A DNA stretch of 64,000 bases from Enterobacter mori (lineage in GTDB: Bacteria; Pseudomonadota; Gammaproteobacteria; Enterobacterales; Enterobacteriaceae), in assembly GCF_025244905.1 (NCBI RefSeq), contig NZ_CP104285.1:2046001-2110000 (forward strand), in the 5' to 3' direction. Within the stretch, counting starts at the first letter, position 1. Each line of letters opens with the position of its first letter. Positions 47,253 to 54,256 of this stretch are shown piece by piece. The notes under the pieces were generated by a model. That model did not search any database, was not told the origin of the DNA, and saw only the letters and a list, made by a program, of their open reading frames with translations. A program made the translations under genes and the position numbers.

Positions 47253-47636
47253 ATGTGTGGGCCAGTATGTATGAAAAGACTTGAGCAAGACGCTGTGAAC
47301 CTGGAAAAACTCAGTTCAGCGTGGTTTGACGCTCATAAACATAACGCATTATCAGCAATGCTTGTTCTTTATCTCAAAGAGGCACAATCCGGAGATTTAA
47401 AAAATAATTATGCCTGCTTACTGGATGATTCACTGGAATGCTTGATAAGCGTTCTACCGCTGGTTGCAAACAACCTGGCCAGTTCCATCATGCGCGTCCG
47501 GCAGGTACCGCAGTACAGACTACGTCCCGCATTAAGTTTAATAATATACTGGTTAATACAGGCTCACACGGGCAAAAAAGACAATCTACCGGAAAGTCAT
47601 GAGATGCTGGACATTATTGATAACATACTGACCTGA
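47253..47636 (+). CDS. Helical protein of unknown function, divergent from the DeoR gene
   Basis: I do not recognise this 127-residue protein (MCGPVCMKRLEQDAVNLEKL at the start). It seems mostly helical with no signal peptide; a mildly hydrophobic stretch (SLECLISVLPLVANNLASSI) lies mid-protein. Two Cys occur within the first six residues. AGGAG lies about 10 bases before the ATG at 47253; the frame also opens at 47223. GC content is lower than average, suggesting recent transfer. Confidence 0.55.
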   Translation: MCGPVCMKRLEQDAVNLEKLSSAWFDAHKHNALSAMLVLYLKEAQSGDLKNNYACLLDDSLECLISVLPLVANNLASSIMRVRQVPQYRLRPALSLIIYWLIQAHTGKKDNLPESHEMLDIIDNILT

Positions 47637-47683
47637 CCTCCAGTAATTAATGCCGCACGGACTCATTGAAGAATTTTTACTGT

Positions 47684-47824
47684 AACGCTGACTGCGTCAT
47701 TCTTCCGGGAGTGAAGATTGGCAATGATGTTGTTATTGCCGCAGGGAGCGTTGTGACCCGTGATATCCCTGACAGGGTGATAGCCGGTGGGGTACCCGCC
47801 AGAGTGTTAAAACATATTCAATAA
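47684..47824 (+). pseudogene. C-terminal remnant of a hexapeptide acetyltransferase
   Basis: The frame reads [20 protein letters not shown] then [20 protein letters not shown] and VLKHIQ-stop, the end of the left-handed beta-helix of LacA/Maa-type O-acetyltransferases. Only about 46 residues remain; upstream there is no start or matching sequence. It ends 14 bases before the phosphoribosyltransferase gene and may now only serve as its leader. Confidence 0.65.
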
Positions 47825-47838
47825 AGGGGAGTAACTAA

Positions 47839-48363
47839 ATGAACCATCCACATGCAGGAAAAATTATTCTCAACGAATCCGCAATCGCGGAAGGTGTCAA
47901 TCTTGTTGCCGACAGGCTTAATTCGGACTTCAGTGATGCGGTGATTATTACCGTTACACCAGGGGGGATATTCTTCACCGCTGACTTAACCAGAAAGCTG
48001 AAATTTGATGTTGAAATGGATTATATTTCTTGCCCACACACACCGGGAGAACGCAATAACGCGTCAGAGATTGTCTTCCATAATAATATCGGCATTGAAG
48101 GACGACATGTGATTGTTATCGATGACGCAATTGAATCCGGGGGGACAATGAAACGGCTTGTTGAACATCTTAACGACAAATATAACCCACAGTCAGTCTC
48201 GGTTGCCGTGCTGTTCGTTAAACCCGGCCGTATATCCATTCCTGCGCGCTGTTATTACGCTTATGAGATGGAGAATGACGATCTGCTGATAGGCTACGGC
48301 ATGCCCTGGCAGAACAAGTTTCGTAATTTTCCCTGCGTATCTCAGTTGATCAAAGATAACTGA
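47839..48363 (+). CDS. Type I phosphoribosyltransferase-like protein
   Basis: The 174-residue protein resembles hypoxanthine/guanine phosphoribosyltransferases. The PRPP-binding loop is HVIVIDDAIESGGTMKRLV (about 92-110), where usual enzymes have two acidic residues followed by a D-T/S-G-x-T pattern. Here the sequence is DDAIESGGT, so Glu-Ser replaces the usual Asp-Thr/Ser. TPGGIFFTADLTRKL near 40 stands in for the PPi loop. GGGGAG precedes the ATG. Ordinary hpt and gpt are expected elsewhere, so this paralogue may serve a different base or pathway. Confidence 0.75.
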   Translation: MNHPHAGKIILNESAIAEGVNLVADRLNSDFSDAVIITVTPGGIFFTADLTRKLKFDVEMDYISCPHTPGERNNASEIVFHNNIGIEGRHVIVIDDAIESGGTMKRLVEHLNDKYNPQSVSVAVLFVKPGRISIPARCYYAYEMENDDLLIGYGMPWQNKFRNFPCVSQLIKDN

Positions 48364-48389
48364 GCAATTTTCAGGTTAAAACTAGCAAC

Positions 48390-48418
48390 GTCCGCTCATG
48401 GTGCGGAGCGGACCGCTC
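48390..48418. repeat. Nested palindromes after the phosphoribosyltransferase gene
   Basis: GTCCGCTC (48390-48397) pairs with GAGCGGAC (48406-48413), and the second arm also starts the palindrome GAGCGGACCGCTC (48406-48418). A similar GTCCGCTGTGAGCGA motif follows at about 48430 and a relative (GTCTGCTCTGAGCGA) at about 49132. It may end the upstream transcript, but no T-run follows. Confidence 0.4.
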
Positions 48419-48565
48419 CAGAAGTATGATGTCCGCTGTGAGCGAGGTGCAGAAGTTACCCCGAGATGATTAATAGCTAATAGGCTGTGCTGCCGACTAA
48501 AAGCATTACTACCAAAGCAGTGGTGATTCGGTTATCGTGTTTAATCATTATTAATGGAAAGTAGC

Positions 48566-48997
48566 ATGTGCCACAAAATTATCTGTCGGAAAAGCTTTTT
48601 TTTAGCCTGTATCGCCTTACTAGGTGGTTGTGCTACAACTGTTGTCAGTAATGAAGATGCTAAAAATGTTCCTGCGGAACGTATAATTTTAAGGTCTTCC
48701 CAAACGAAAAATCCAGGCGAAGCTACCCTGGTAGTCAAACGTGACTCTGGTTTCACTGGAAGTGGTTGTAATATAGTTGTTTATCTTGATGGTAGAGCGA
48801 TTGCCGAATTGGATACTGGAGAGAAAGTAACATTTTATGCTCAACCCGGGGATCATGTTTTAAGTGCAAAACAGACAAGCATTTGTGTCGCTGGTTTAAA
48901 AGAAGTAGGTATAACTCTAAAGGAAAATGAAAGTAAAACTTACCGCATTGGATTCGGTGGGAACGTTGATATGTCGATAAATGCTTCAGCCTTCTAA
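48566..48997 (+). CDS. Small lipoprotein of unknown function
   Basis: The 143-residue precursor has a lipoprotein signal peptide with lipobox LLGGC (MCHKIICRKSFFLACIALLG then GCATT), so it should be lipid-anchored in the envelope. The mature part contains GCNIVVYLDGRAIAELDTGE and VTFYAQPGDHVLSAKQT, a strand-rich pattern like DUF2846-type lipoproteins; this likeness is tentative. The ATG at 48566 is chosen over 48554 because GGAA lies upstream of it. Low GC content suggests acquisition. Confidence 0.65.
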   Translation: MCHKIICRKSFFLACIALLGGCATTVVSNEDAKNVPAERIILRSSQTKNPGEATLVVKRDSGFTGSGCNIVVYLDGRAIAELDTGEKVTFYAQPGDHVLSAKQTSICVAGLKEVGITLKENESKTYRIGFGGNVDMSINASAF

Positions 48998-49271
48998 AAG
49001 CATGCGTAGTACTAAGAATAATTTAGACGTGTTGATTCAGCATCCCTATTAACATCTTAGCTTTTGCAACCACTATGGTTATCTGTAACGGAGTCTACTC
49101 TTGGAACGAACGAGTCCCCAGGGGCCGGTATGTCTGCTCTGAGCGAAGAGCGGACAGCAACCTTACCCGCAGTAAACCTAAAGAGTGGACTCTTGATGTT
49201 TTTAAAGATTAGCTTAAGCAGTCATAATTGAGGTTCAGCTAAAAAAACGTGCGTCATTCAGGGAGAAAAAG

Positions 49272-49619
49272 ATGAGTTTTGAGCGAAAAAAAGAACGTTC
49301 GCTTGCCATTATGGAAAGTAAAAAAATGTGGCGCAGCAACTATGCTCCACCTTTGTTGCGTGGATTATGGCGGTTAGGCGTAAAAATTCCGCCATTACCT
49401 TTCGTTTCTTTCTGGCGCATCACGTTAATGATGGGACTACTGTATGGTCTTGTATGGGGCCTGATGATGTGGTTTTTCAGTTGGAAAGATATGGGAATGC
49501 AGCCTTCGTGGGCAATATTACGGAGTCTCCTGGGTGGCATTCTGTTTGGCGTGATGATGGCAGTGTTTCACAGATGGCGTAAAAAGGCTAATAAACTGCC
49601 TGACTGGCAGGATTTGTAA
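49272..49619 (+). CDS. DUF6404-like two-helix membrane protein
   Basis: The 115-residue protein has an N-terminal soluble part (MSFERKKERSLAIMESKKMW then RSNYAPPLLRGLWRLGVKIP), two membrane helices (about 55-73 and 82-100) and a basic tail. The RSNYAPPLLRxLWRLG motif is typical of the DUF6404 family as I recall it; function unknown. GGGAG lies 9 bases before the ATG. It is isolated, with gaps of about 270 and 160 bases around it that contain no gene. Confidence 0.7.
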   Translation: MSFERKKERSLAIMESKKMWRSNYAPPLLRGLWRLGVKIPPLPFVSFWRITLMMGLLYGLVWGLMMWFFSWKDMGMQPSWAILRSLLGGILFGVMMAVFHRWRKKANKLPDWQDL

Positions 49620-49776
49620 GTAATTTCCAAAGGTCTTAGCATCGCTCATTGCTCTCTCCTGGCACAAAGCTGACCCCCATCTCCTGTCAGTTCGTAAAAA
49701 TAAAAAACGCCCTTAATGCGGTTAAGTTATTCTCTGATCGTGACGTGGTGATAGGGCGTCATGCTGGAAAATCTAT

Positions 49777-50436
49777 TCAGGCAAGCGTTGATAGTGTAGT
49801 GCGTATTTTCTCTGCGCCACCGTAAAGATCATGTCCACTAATCATATGCTCTGTGCCATTAACCGTCGCCAGCAGCACAGGCACCCCTTGGATATCTCGC
49901 TGCTCCATAAGACGCTTCACATCCGCGATCCTCTCGTCCGTCATGCGCCGCAACGCTTTATCGGTATCAAGCGCCAGGGGAACCCGTTCATGCTTTAATA
50001 CGAGGTTGTTTTTCCCGGCCCAGGCTGCGACGATCTCACCCACCACGTCAGGTCTCGAGGTGTCTCGCCCCTCGACATAGCGGGCATGCTGTAGCGTATG
50101 AAGAAGATCTGTCTCGGCAGACGGGGTGATGTCACGAACCATTGTCAGGGCACGATTCATAAACGTCGAATCAAACCGCGCGCTGGTCAGCAAAAGCTGA
50201 TGATAGCACTCGCTGAAAGGCTGCCCGGTGAGTGAAGCGATGCGCCGATCGTTGGACCAGGCGTATTCTGCCCATTGCGCGGTGATGTCCCGGGCCCCCT
50301 CATCGCTGAAAAGACCGCTGGGCATCAGCTCAAGTTTTTCTGGGTAATGCTGAGCCAGGTAACTCAGCGCCGGCGCGCTGGCATAGCACCAGCCGCACAG
50401 TGGATCAAATAAATACTGCAGTCTCTCAAAACGCAT
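49777..50436 (-). CDS. DsbA-family thioredoxin-like protein (FrnE type)
   Basis: The 219-residue protein has a thioredoxin-fold active site CGWC in YLFDPLCGWCYASAPALSYL near the N-terminus and a cis-Pro segment IQGVPVLLATVNG near residue 185, with a helical insertion between. No signal peptide is present, so this is a cytoplasmic DsbA/FrnE-like oxidoreductase. The ATG at 50436 follows GGAGG; the frame to 50469 is not used. Confidence 0.88.
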   Translation of the reverse strand: MRFERLQYLFDPLCGWCYASAPALSYLAQHYPEKLELMPSGLFSDEGARDITAQWAEYAWSNDRRIASLTGQPFSECYHQLLLTSARFDSTFMNRALTMVRDITPSAETDLLHTLQHARYVEGRDTSRPDVVGEIVAAWAGKNNLVLKHERVPLALDTDKALRRMTDERIADVKRLMEQRDIQGVPVLLATVNGTEHMISGHDLYGGAEKIRTTLSTLA

Positions 50437-50554
50437 GTTGCCTCCTTCATAACGGAATAGCGCCATCATAATGCGTTCTAATCTCGTTAAAAACGGGCAT
50501 TCAGTAAATGCAGTGTTGCGTAAAATGAGCGAATAGCGGGGCGTTAAGCCTGAA

Positions 50555-50881
50555 TCATGGCTTAAGCCGGTACACCCACGAATTCATTGTTTGACCGGCA
50601 GTCGTCGTTACATCTACCGGTACACGCTCATATTCAGCACCTTCAAACTTATCGAGCACGTCCCAGTGATGATGCAAATTCGCTGAAGTGAAAATAAAAC
50701 CCTGAACACGATTACCTGAATCATCCAGTTCGATCCCCGGGTACCCCATCTTTGCACCCCAGCCTTTATTTAACAGAGACCCGCCAACGTGTCCTTCCTG
50801 CCATGTCCCCCCGATATTCTCAAGAATATGCGCATTAGGTCGACCAGGACCGAGCGTGCCGTACACGAATAAACTCTCCAT
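50555..50881 (-). CDS. Gamma-glutamylcyclotransferase-family protein
   Basis: The 108-residue protein begins MESLFVYGTLGPGRPNAHIL with the YGTL loop of the GGCT/YtfP fold, and has the conserved acid in DVLDKFEGAEYERVPV. Enzymes of this family form 5-oxoproline from gamma-glutamyl amines or peptides; for short YtfP-type members the substrate is often unknown. It is followed by a DsbA-like gene on the same strand after 118 bases. Confidence 0.85.
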   Translation of the reverse strand: MESLFVYGTLGPGRPNAHILENIGGTWQEGHVGGSLLNKGWGAKMGYPGIELDDSGNRVQGFIFTSANLHHHWDVLDKFEGAEYERVPVDVTTTAGQTMNSWVYRLKP

Positions 50882-50996
50882 TATCCCTCCGATAACATGA
50901 TGAAAATGAAATGGTTGTTTATGACGATTTTGATTTTGGGACGATGGCCTGACAAATCATTTGTTCTCACAATATGTGTGAATTATTATCACGCGT

Positions 50997-51899
50997 ATGA
51001 TGTTCGATCGCCTTCCACCCTTGCAAACGCTTCGGGCTTTTGAAGCTACTGCCCGGCTCTCCAGCATGACGCTGGCGGCAGCGGAGCTGCACGTTACGCA
51101 TGGCGCGATAAGCCGGCAAATCCGGAAGCTCGAAGAGCATCTGGGGATAAAGCTATTTCATAGACTGACACGACAGATAATCCTGACGGAGCAGGGGGCT
51201 GAATTCCACCAGGCGGTTACCCGACTTCTGGGTGATTTAATGAGAGAGTCTGAGCGTTTACGCGGAAGGAGCCAGGCAAAGAGTTTGCGTATCAGTACGA
51301 CGGTTTCATTCGCCAGTAAGTGGTTGGCCCCGCGTCTCAGCCGCTTCAGGCAGCGGTATCCTGAATTTGATATTCAGCTGGATGTGACTGACATTAATGT
51401 GGATCTTAACGATGAGCAGGTGGATGCCGCGATTCGTTATGGCCGTGGCAATTATCGTGACGTCTGTTCTGAGCGGATCTTGAGTGAAACAGTCACCCCA
51501 GTCTGTAGCCCTGACTTTATTAAGGAACATAACGGTCTGAAAGAAATTAAGGATCTTTCAAACTGCGTGCTCCTTCATGAGTACAGAATGATGGCGAACT
51601 GGGAGGCATGGTTTGAAATGGCCGGAGAAAACAGTTTCAGCGGCCATCAGGGGACCTTATGGACGCTTGGCAGTATGGCGACAGAAGCCGCTATACGTGG
51701 CGAAGGCGTGGCGCTTGGACGGAGTGTGCTGGTTGCAGATGATGTCGCTGCCGGAAGGCTTGTTGTTCCGTTTCCGCAATACAAACTTAAAGCAGAGCGG
51801 GGATACGATTTAGTTTACCGTTTCGATAAGAAGGATTCTTTTAAAATACGAATGCTAAAACAATGGCTGTTTGAAGAAATAAGCCTGCTGAAAGATTAA
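50997..51899 (+). CDS. LysR-type regulator of the GcvA subgroup
   Basis: The 300-residue protein opens FDRLPPLQTLRAFEATARLS with the helix-turn-helix AAELHVTHGAISRQIRKLEE and a GcvA/AmpR-like effector domain (LRISTTVSFASKWLAPRLSR). It is divergent from the gamma-glutamylcyclotransferase gene, 115 bases away, which is its best candidate target. Specific role unknown. The ATG at 50997 is followed by a second ATG at 51000. Confidence 0.87.
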   Translation: MMFDRLPPLQTLRAFEATARLSSMTLAAAELHVTHGAISRQIRKLEEHLGIKLFHRLTRQIILTEQGAEFHQAVTRLLGDLMRESERLRGRSQAKSLRISTTVSFASKWLAPRLSRFRQRYPEFDIQLDVTDINVDLNDEQVDAAIRYGRGNYRDVCSERILSETVTPVCSPDFIKEHNGLKEIKDLSNCVLLHEYRMMANWEAWFEMAGENSFSGHQGTLWTLGSMATEAAIRGEGVALGRSVLVADDVAAGRLVVPFPQYKLKAERGYDLVYRFDKKDSFKIRMLKQWLFEEISLLKD

Positions 51900-51982
51900 C
51901 AGGGAACCCGTCAGACAGCTAGAAAGGCCGCAAGCAGGTGTCTGCTTACGGCTACAGGATCGTTAATAACGTTTTCTGGCAA

Positions 51983-52297
51983 TCAGGCCGCTTTCACAGC
52001 CCTGATTTTTTTCGTGTCAGCCGCATCTTCTGTTTTATCCGCTGCAGCGGGAGCAGTGAGATCGGGAAGCTTACTGGTACGCAGAATATGCTGCACGGTC
52101 TCTTTCTGCTCGGCGAGATACAGCCCAAGATTTTCAGCCTGCGTTTCATCCATCTGCATTCCGCTTTGCAACAGCCAGTCGGTGAACGCGTCGGCCATAT
52201 CGAGCAGCTTGTCGTGAGCGTCAGCCTCTTTCTTACTGGCAAATGTCATTTTCTCTTCACCTTTTCTTACGACAACAAATTTTGTTTCAACAGCCAT
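51983..52297 (-). CDS. yebG: SOS-induced protein YebG
   Basis: YebG is a small DNA-damage-induced protein of unclear function. The 104-residue product starts MAVETKFVVVRKGEEKMTFA, matching E. coli YebG closely for the first 35 residues and diverging later. The ATG at 52297 is set by homology; the frame runs on upstream but crosses the LexA box. The LexA operator 15 bases before the start confirms SOS control. In E. coli yebG sits elsewhere, so this is a rearranged or second copy. Confidence 0.92.
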   Translation of the reverse strand: MAVETKFVVVRKGEEKMTFASKKEADAHDKLLDMADAFTDWLLQSGMQMDETQAENLGLYLAEQKETVQHILRTSKLPDLTAPAAADKTEDAADTKKIRAVKAA

Positions 52298-52311
52298 CGT
52301 GCACCTCGCTA

Positions 52312-52331
52312 TACTGTGTTTATATACAGTA
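52312..52331 (-). promoter_or_regulatory. LexA box of yebG
   Basis: The plus strand reads TACTGTGTTTATATACAGTA with core CTGT-N8-ACAG at 52314-52329. It lies 15 bases upstream of the yebG ATG and should repress it until DNA damage. Confidence 0.94.
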
Positions 52332-52367
52332 TAACAGCTACAGATAGATGGTGCAGCAAAATATGCT

Positions 52368-52721
52368 TTACTGGCGAAGCTGCTGCGTTCCCGCGCCACC
52401 CATATTGCGCCGCCACGCGCCAGGCGCCTGACCGTACTGACGCTTAAAGCTGCGGTTGAAGGACTGTTGGGAGTCAAAGCCCAGCGCGATCGCCACGTTC
52501 AGAATGGGTTCGTCGCTGTGGGATAACCGCTCAACCGATTTTTGCAGCTTTTGCGCGCGAATATACCCGGCGAGGGGATAGCCCGTATGCTCTTTGAACA
52601 GGCGCTGGAGGTGCCATTTCGAGTAGCCGGAACGCCTGGCGACGGTCTCAATATCCAGGCGGCTGTCCAGGTTGTTGTCGATCCAGTCGAGTAAATCATG
52701 CATAAATGCGCCAGTGTTCAT
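52368..52721 (-). CDS. rarA: RarA, AraC-family activator of the OqxAB pump
   Basis: RarA is a MarA/RamA-like activator whose overproduction raises oqxAB and acrAB expression in Klebsiella. The 117-residue protein is a bare AraC DNA-binding domain with two helix-turn-helices (ETVARRSGYSKWHLQRLFKE and ILNVAIALGFDSQQSFNRSF). GGGGGTAACC precedes the ATG at 52721 (MNTGAFMHDLLDW); the longer frame is rejected. It is divergent from oqxA, the known rarA-oqxAB-oqxR order. Confidence 0.92.
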   Translation of the reverse strand: MNTGAFMHDLLDWIDNNLDSRLDIETVARRSGYSKWHLQRLFKEHTGYPLAGYIRAQKLQKSVERLSHSDEPILNVAIALGFDSQQSFNRSFKRQYGQAPGAWRRNMGGAGTQQLRQ

Positions 52722-52869
52722 CTGGTTACCCCCACGCAGTGGATGAAAAAGTATCTTTATCTGTTGCATTAAAAGGTGGCGCGTTTTTGCAGTAATTGCA
52801 AGTTTTATTGTTGCATTTAAATCCCTGGCCGAAACGGGTCTTTTCACATCCGCTCAAATAGCACATAAA

Positions 52870-52913
52870 GTGCAACAATTATTCTTGCACTTAGTTAAGC
52901 GCCTTCCTACAAT
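52870..52913 (+). promoter_or_regulatory. oqxAB promoter with inverted repeat over the -35
   Basis: TTGCAC (52885-52890), 17 bases, and TACAAT (52908-52913) form a good sigma-70 promoter. GTGCAA (52870-52875) and TTGCAC (52885-52890) are a perfect inverted repeat spaced by 9 bases that covers the -35, a natural operator position for OqxR. ATAGCACATAAAGTGCAAC (52858-52876) also resembles a marbox with two mismatches and could bind RarA. Roles are inferred. Confidence 0.6.
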
Positions 52914-53057
52914 CGCCGCGAATAGTGTATTCGCAACTGTTACAGTTTTGTGGCGATGAACGACACAAATGGCCTAAGACAGCCCCCGGACAAAGGAAGT
53001 GGCGCGGTGCCTCCTGCTGCGTCTTGCCCGGTGGCGACAATTATCGGAATAAAAATA

Positions 53058-54233
53058 ATGAGCCTGCAAAAAACCTGGGGTAACTTTCATCTGAGCGCGC
53101 TGGGGGTGATGTTCGCCTCCGTGCTGCTCGTCGGATGCGATAACAGCGTCGCGCAAAACGCTGCGCCACAAGCGCCCGCAGTCAGCGCCGCTAACGTGGT
53201 GGTGAAATCGATTAGCCAGTGGGATAGCTTTAACGGCCGGATCGAAGCGGTGGAGAGCGTTCAGCTACGGCCGCGCGTTTCCGGCTACATTGATAAAGTG
53301 AATTACACCGACGGCCAGGAAGTGAAGAAGGGTGAGGTGCTGTTCACCATTGATGACCGAACCTATCGTGCGGCGCTGGAGCAGGCGCAGGCGAACCTGG
53401 CGAGGGCCAAAACGCAGGCCAGCCTGGCGCAAAGTGAGGCTAACCGTACCGATAAGTTGATCAATACCCATCTGGTCTCACGGGAAGAGTGGGAGCAGCG
53501 TCGCTCGGCTGCCGTTCAGGCGCAGGCCGACATCCGCGCCGCGCAGGCTGCGGTTGACGCAGCCCAGCTCAACCTGGATTTCACCAAAGTGACCGCGCCT
53601 ATCGATGGCCGCGCCAGCCGCGCGTTGATCACCAGCGGTAATCTTGTCACCGCGGGCGACAGCGCCAGCGTACTCACCACGCTGGTGTCGCAGAAGACGG
53701 TTTACGTCTACTTTGACGTGGATGAGTCAACCTACCTTCATTATCAAAACCTGGCCCGCAGCGGGCAGGGAGCGTCGAGCAATCACACGGCGCTGCCGGT
53801 TGAGATTGGCCTGACGGGCGAGGAGGGCTATCCCCATCAGGGCAAAGTGGATTTTCTGGATAATCAGCTAACGCCGAGTACCGGCACCATCCGCATGCGC
53901 GCGTTGATGGATAACGCGCAGCGTCAGTTCACGCCGGGCCTTTTTGCCCGCGTACGCCTGCCGGGCAGCGCGGAATTCAAAGCCACGCTGATCGACGACA
54001 AAGCGGTGCTGACCGATCAGGATCGCAAGTATGTTTACGTGGTTGATAAAGAGGGCAAAGCACAGCGTCGCGATATCACGCCGGGACGTCTGGCAGACGG
54101 TCTACGCATCGTGCGGCAGGGGTTGAACCCTGGCGATAAAGTGATCGTCGACGGTTTACAAAAAGTGTTTGTGCCGGGAATGCCGGTTAACGCGAAAACC
54201 GTTGCCATGACCGCCAGCGCCGCCCTCAACTGA
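53058..54233 (+). CDS. oqxA: RND efflux periplasmic adaptor OqxA
   Basis: OqxA links the OqxB pump to an outer-membrane channel (usually TolC); OqxAB exports quinoxalines, quinolones, nitrofurantoin and other drugs. The 391-residue precursor starts MSLQKTWGNFHLSALGVMFA and has lipobox LLVGC, so it is lipid-anchored in the periplasm. The lipoyl half-motifs RPRVSGYIDKVNYTDGQEVK and FTKVTAPIDGRASRALITSG flank a helical hairpin (about 100-160). The long frame upstream (to 52950) overlaps the promoter zone and is rejected. oqxB follows after 23 bases. Confidence 0.97.
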   Translation: MSLQKTWGNFHLSALGVMFASVLLVGCDNSVAQNAAPQAPAVSAANVVVKSISQWDSFNGRIEAVESVQLRPRVSGYIDKVNYTDGQEVKKGEVLFTIDDRTYRAALEQAQANLARAKTQASLAQSEANRTDKLINTHLVSREEWEQRRSAAVQAQADIRAAQAAVDAAQLNLDFTKVTAPIDGRASRALITSGNLVTAGDSASVLTTLVSQKTVYVYFDVDESTYLHYQNLARSGQGASSNHTALPVEIGLTGEEGYPHQGKVDFLDNQLTPSTGTIRMRALMDNAQRQFTPGLFARVRLPGSAEFKATLIDDKAVLTDQDRKYVYVVDKEGKAQRRDITPGRLADGLRIVRQGLNPGDKVIVDGLQKVFVPGMPVNAKTVAMTASAALN

Positions 54234-54256
54234 TCCCTTACCTGAGAATCCAACCC

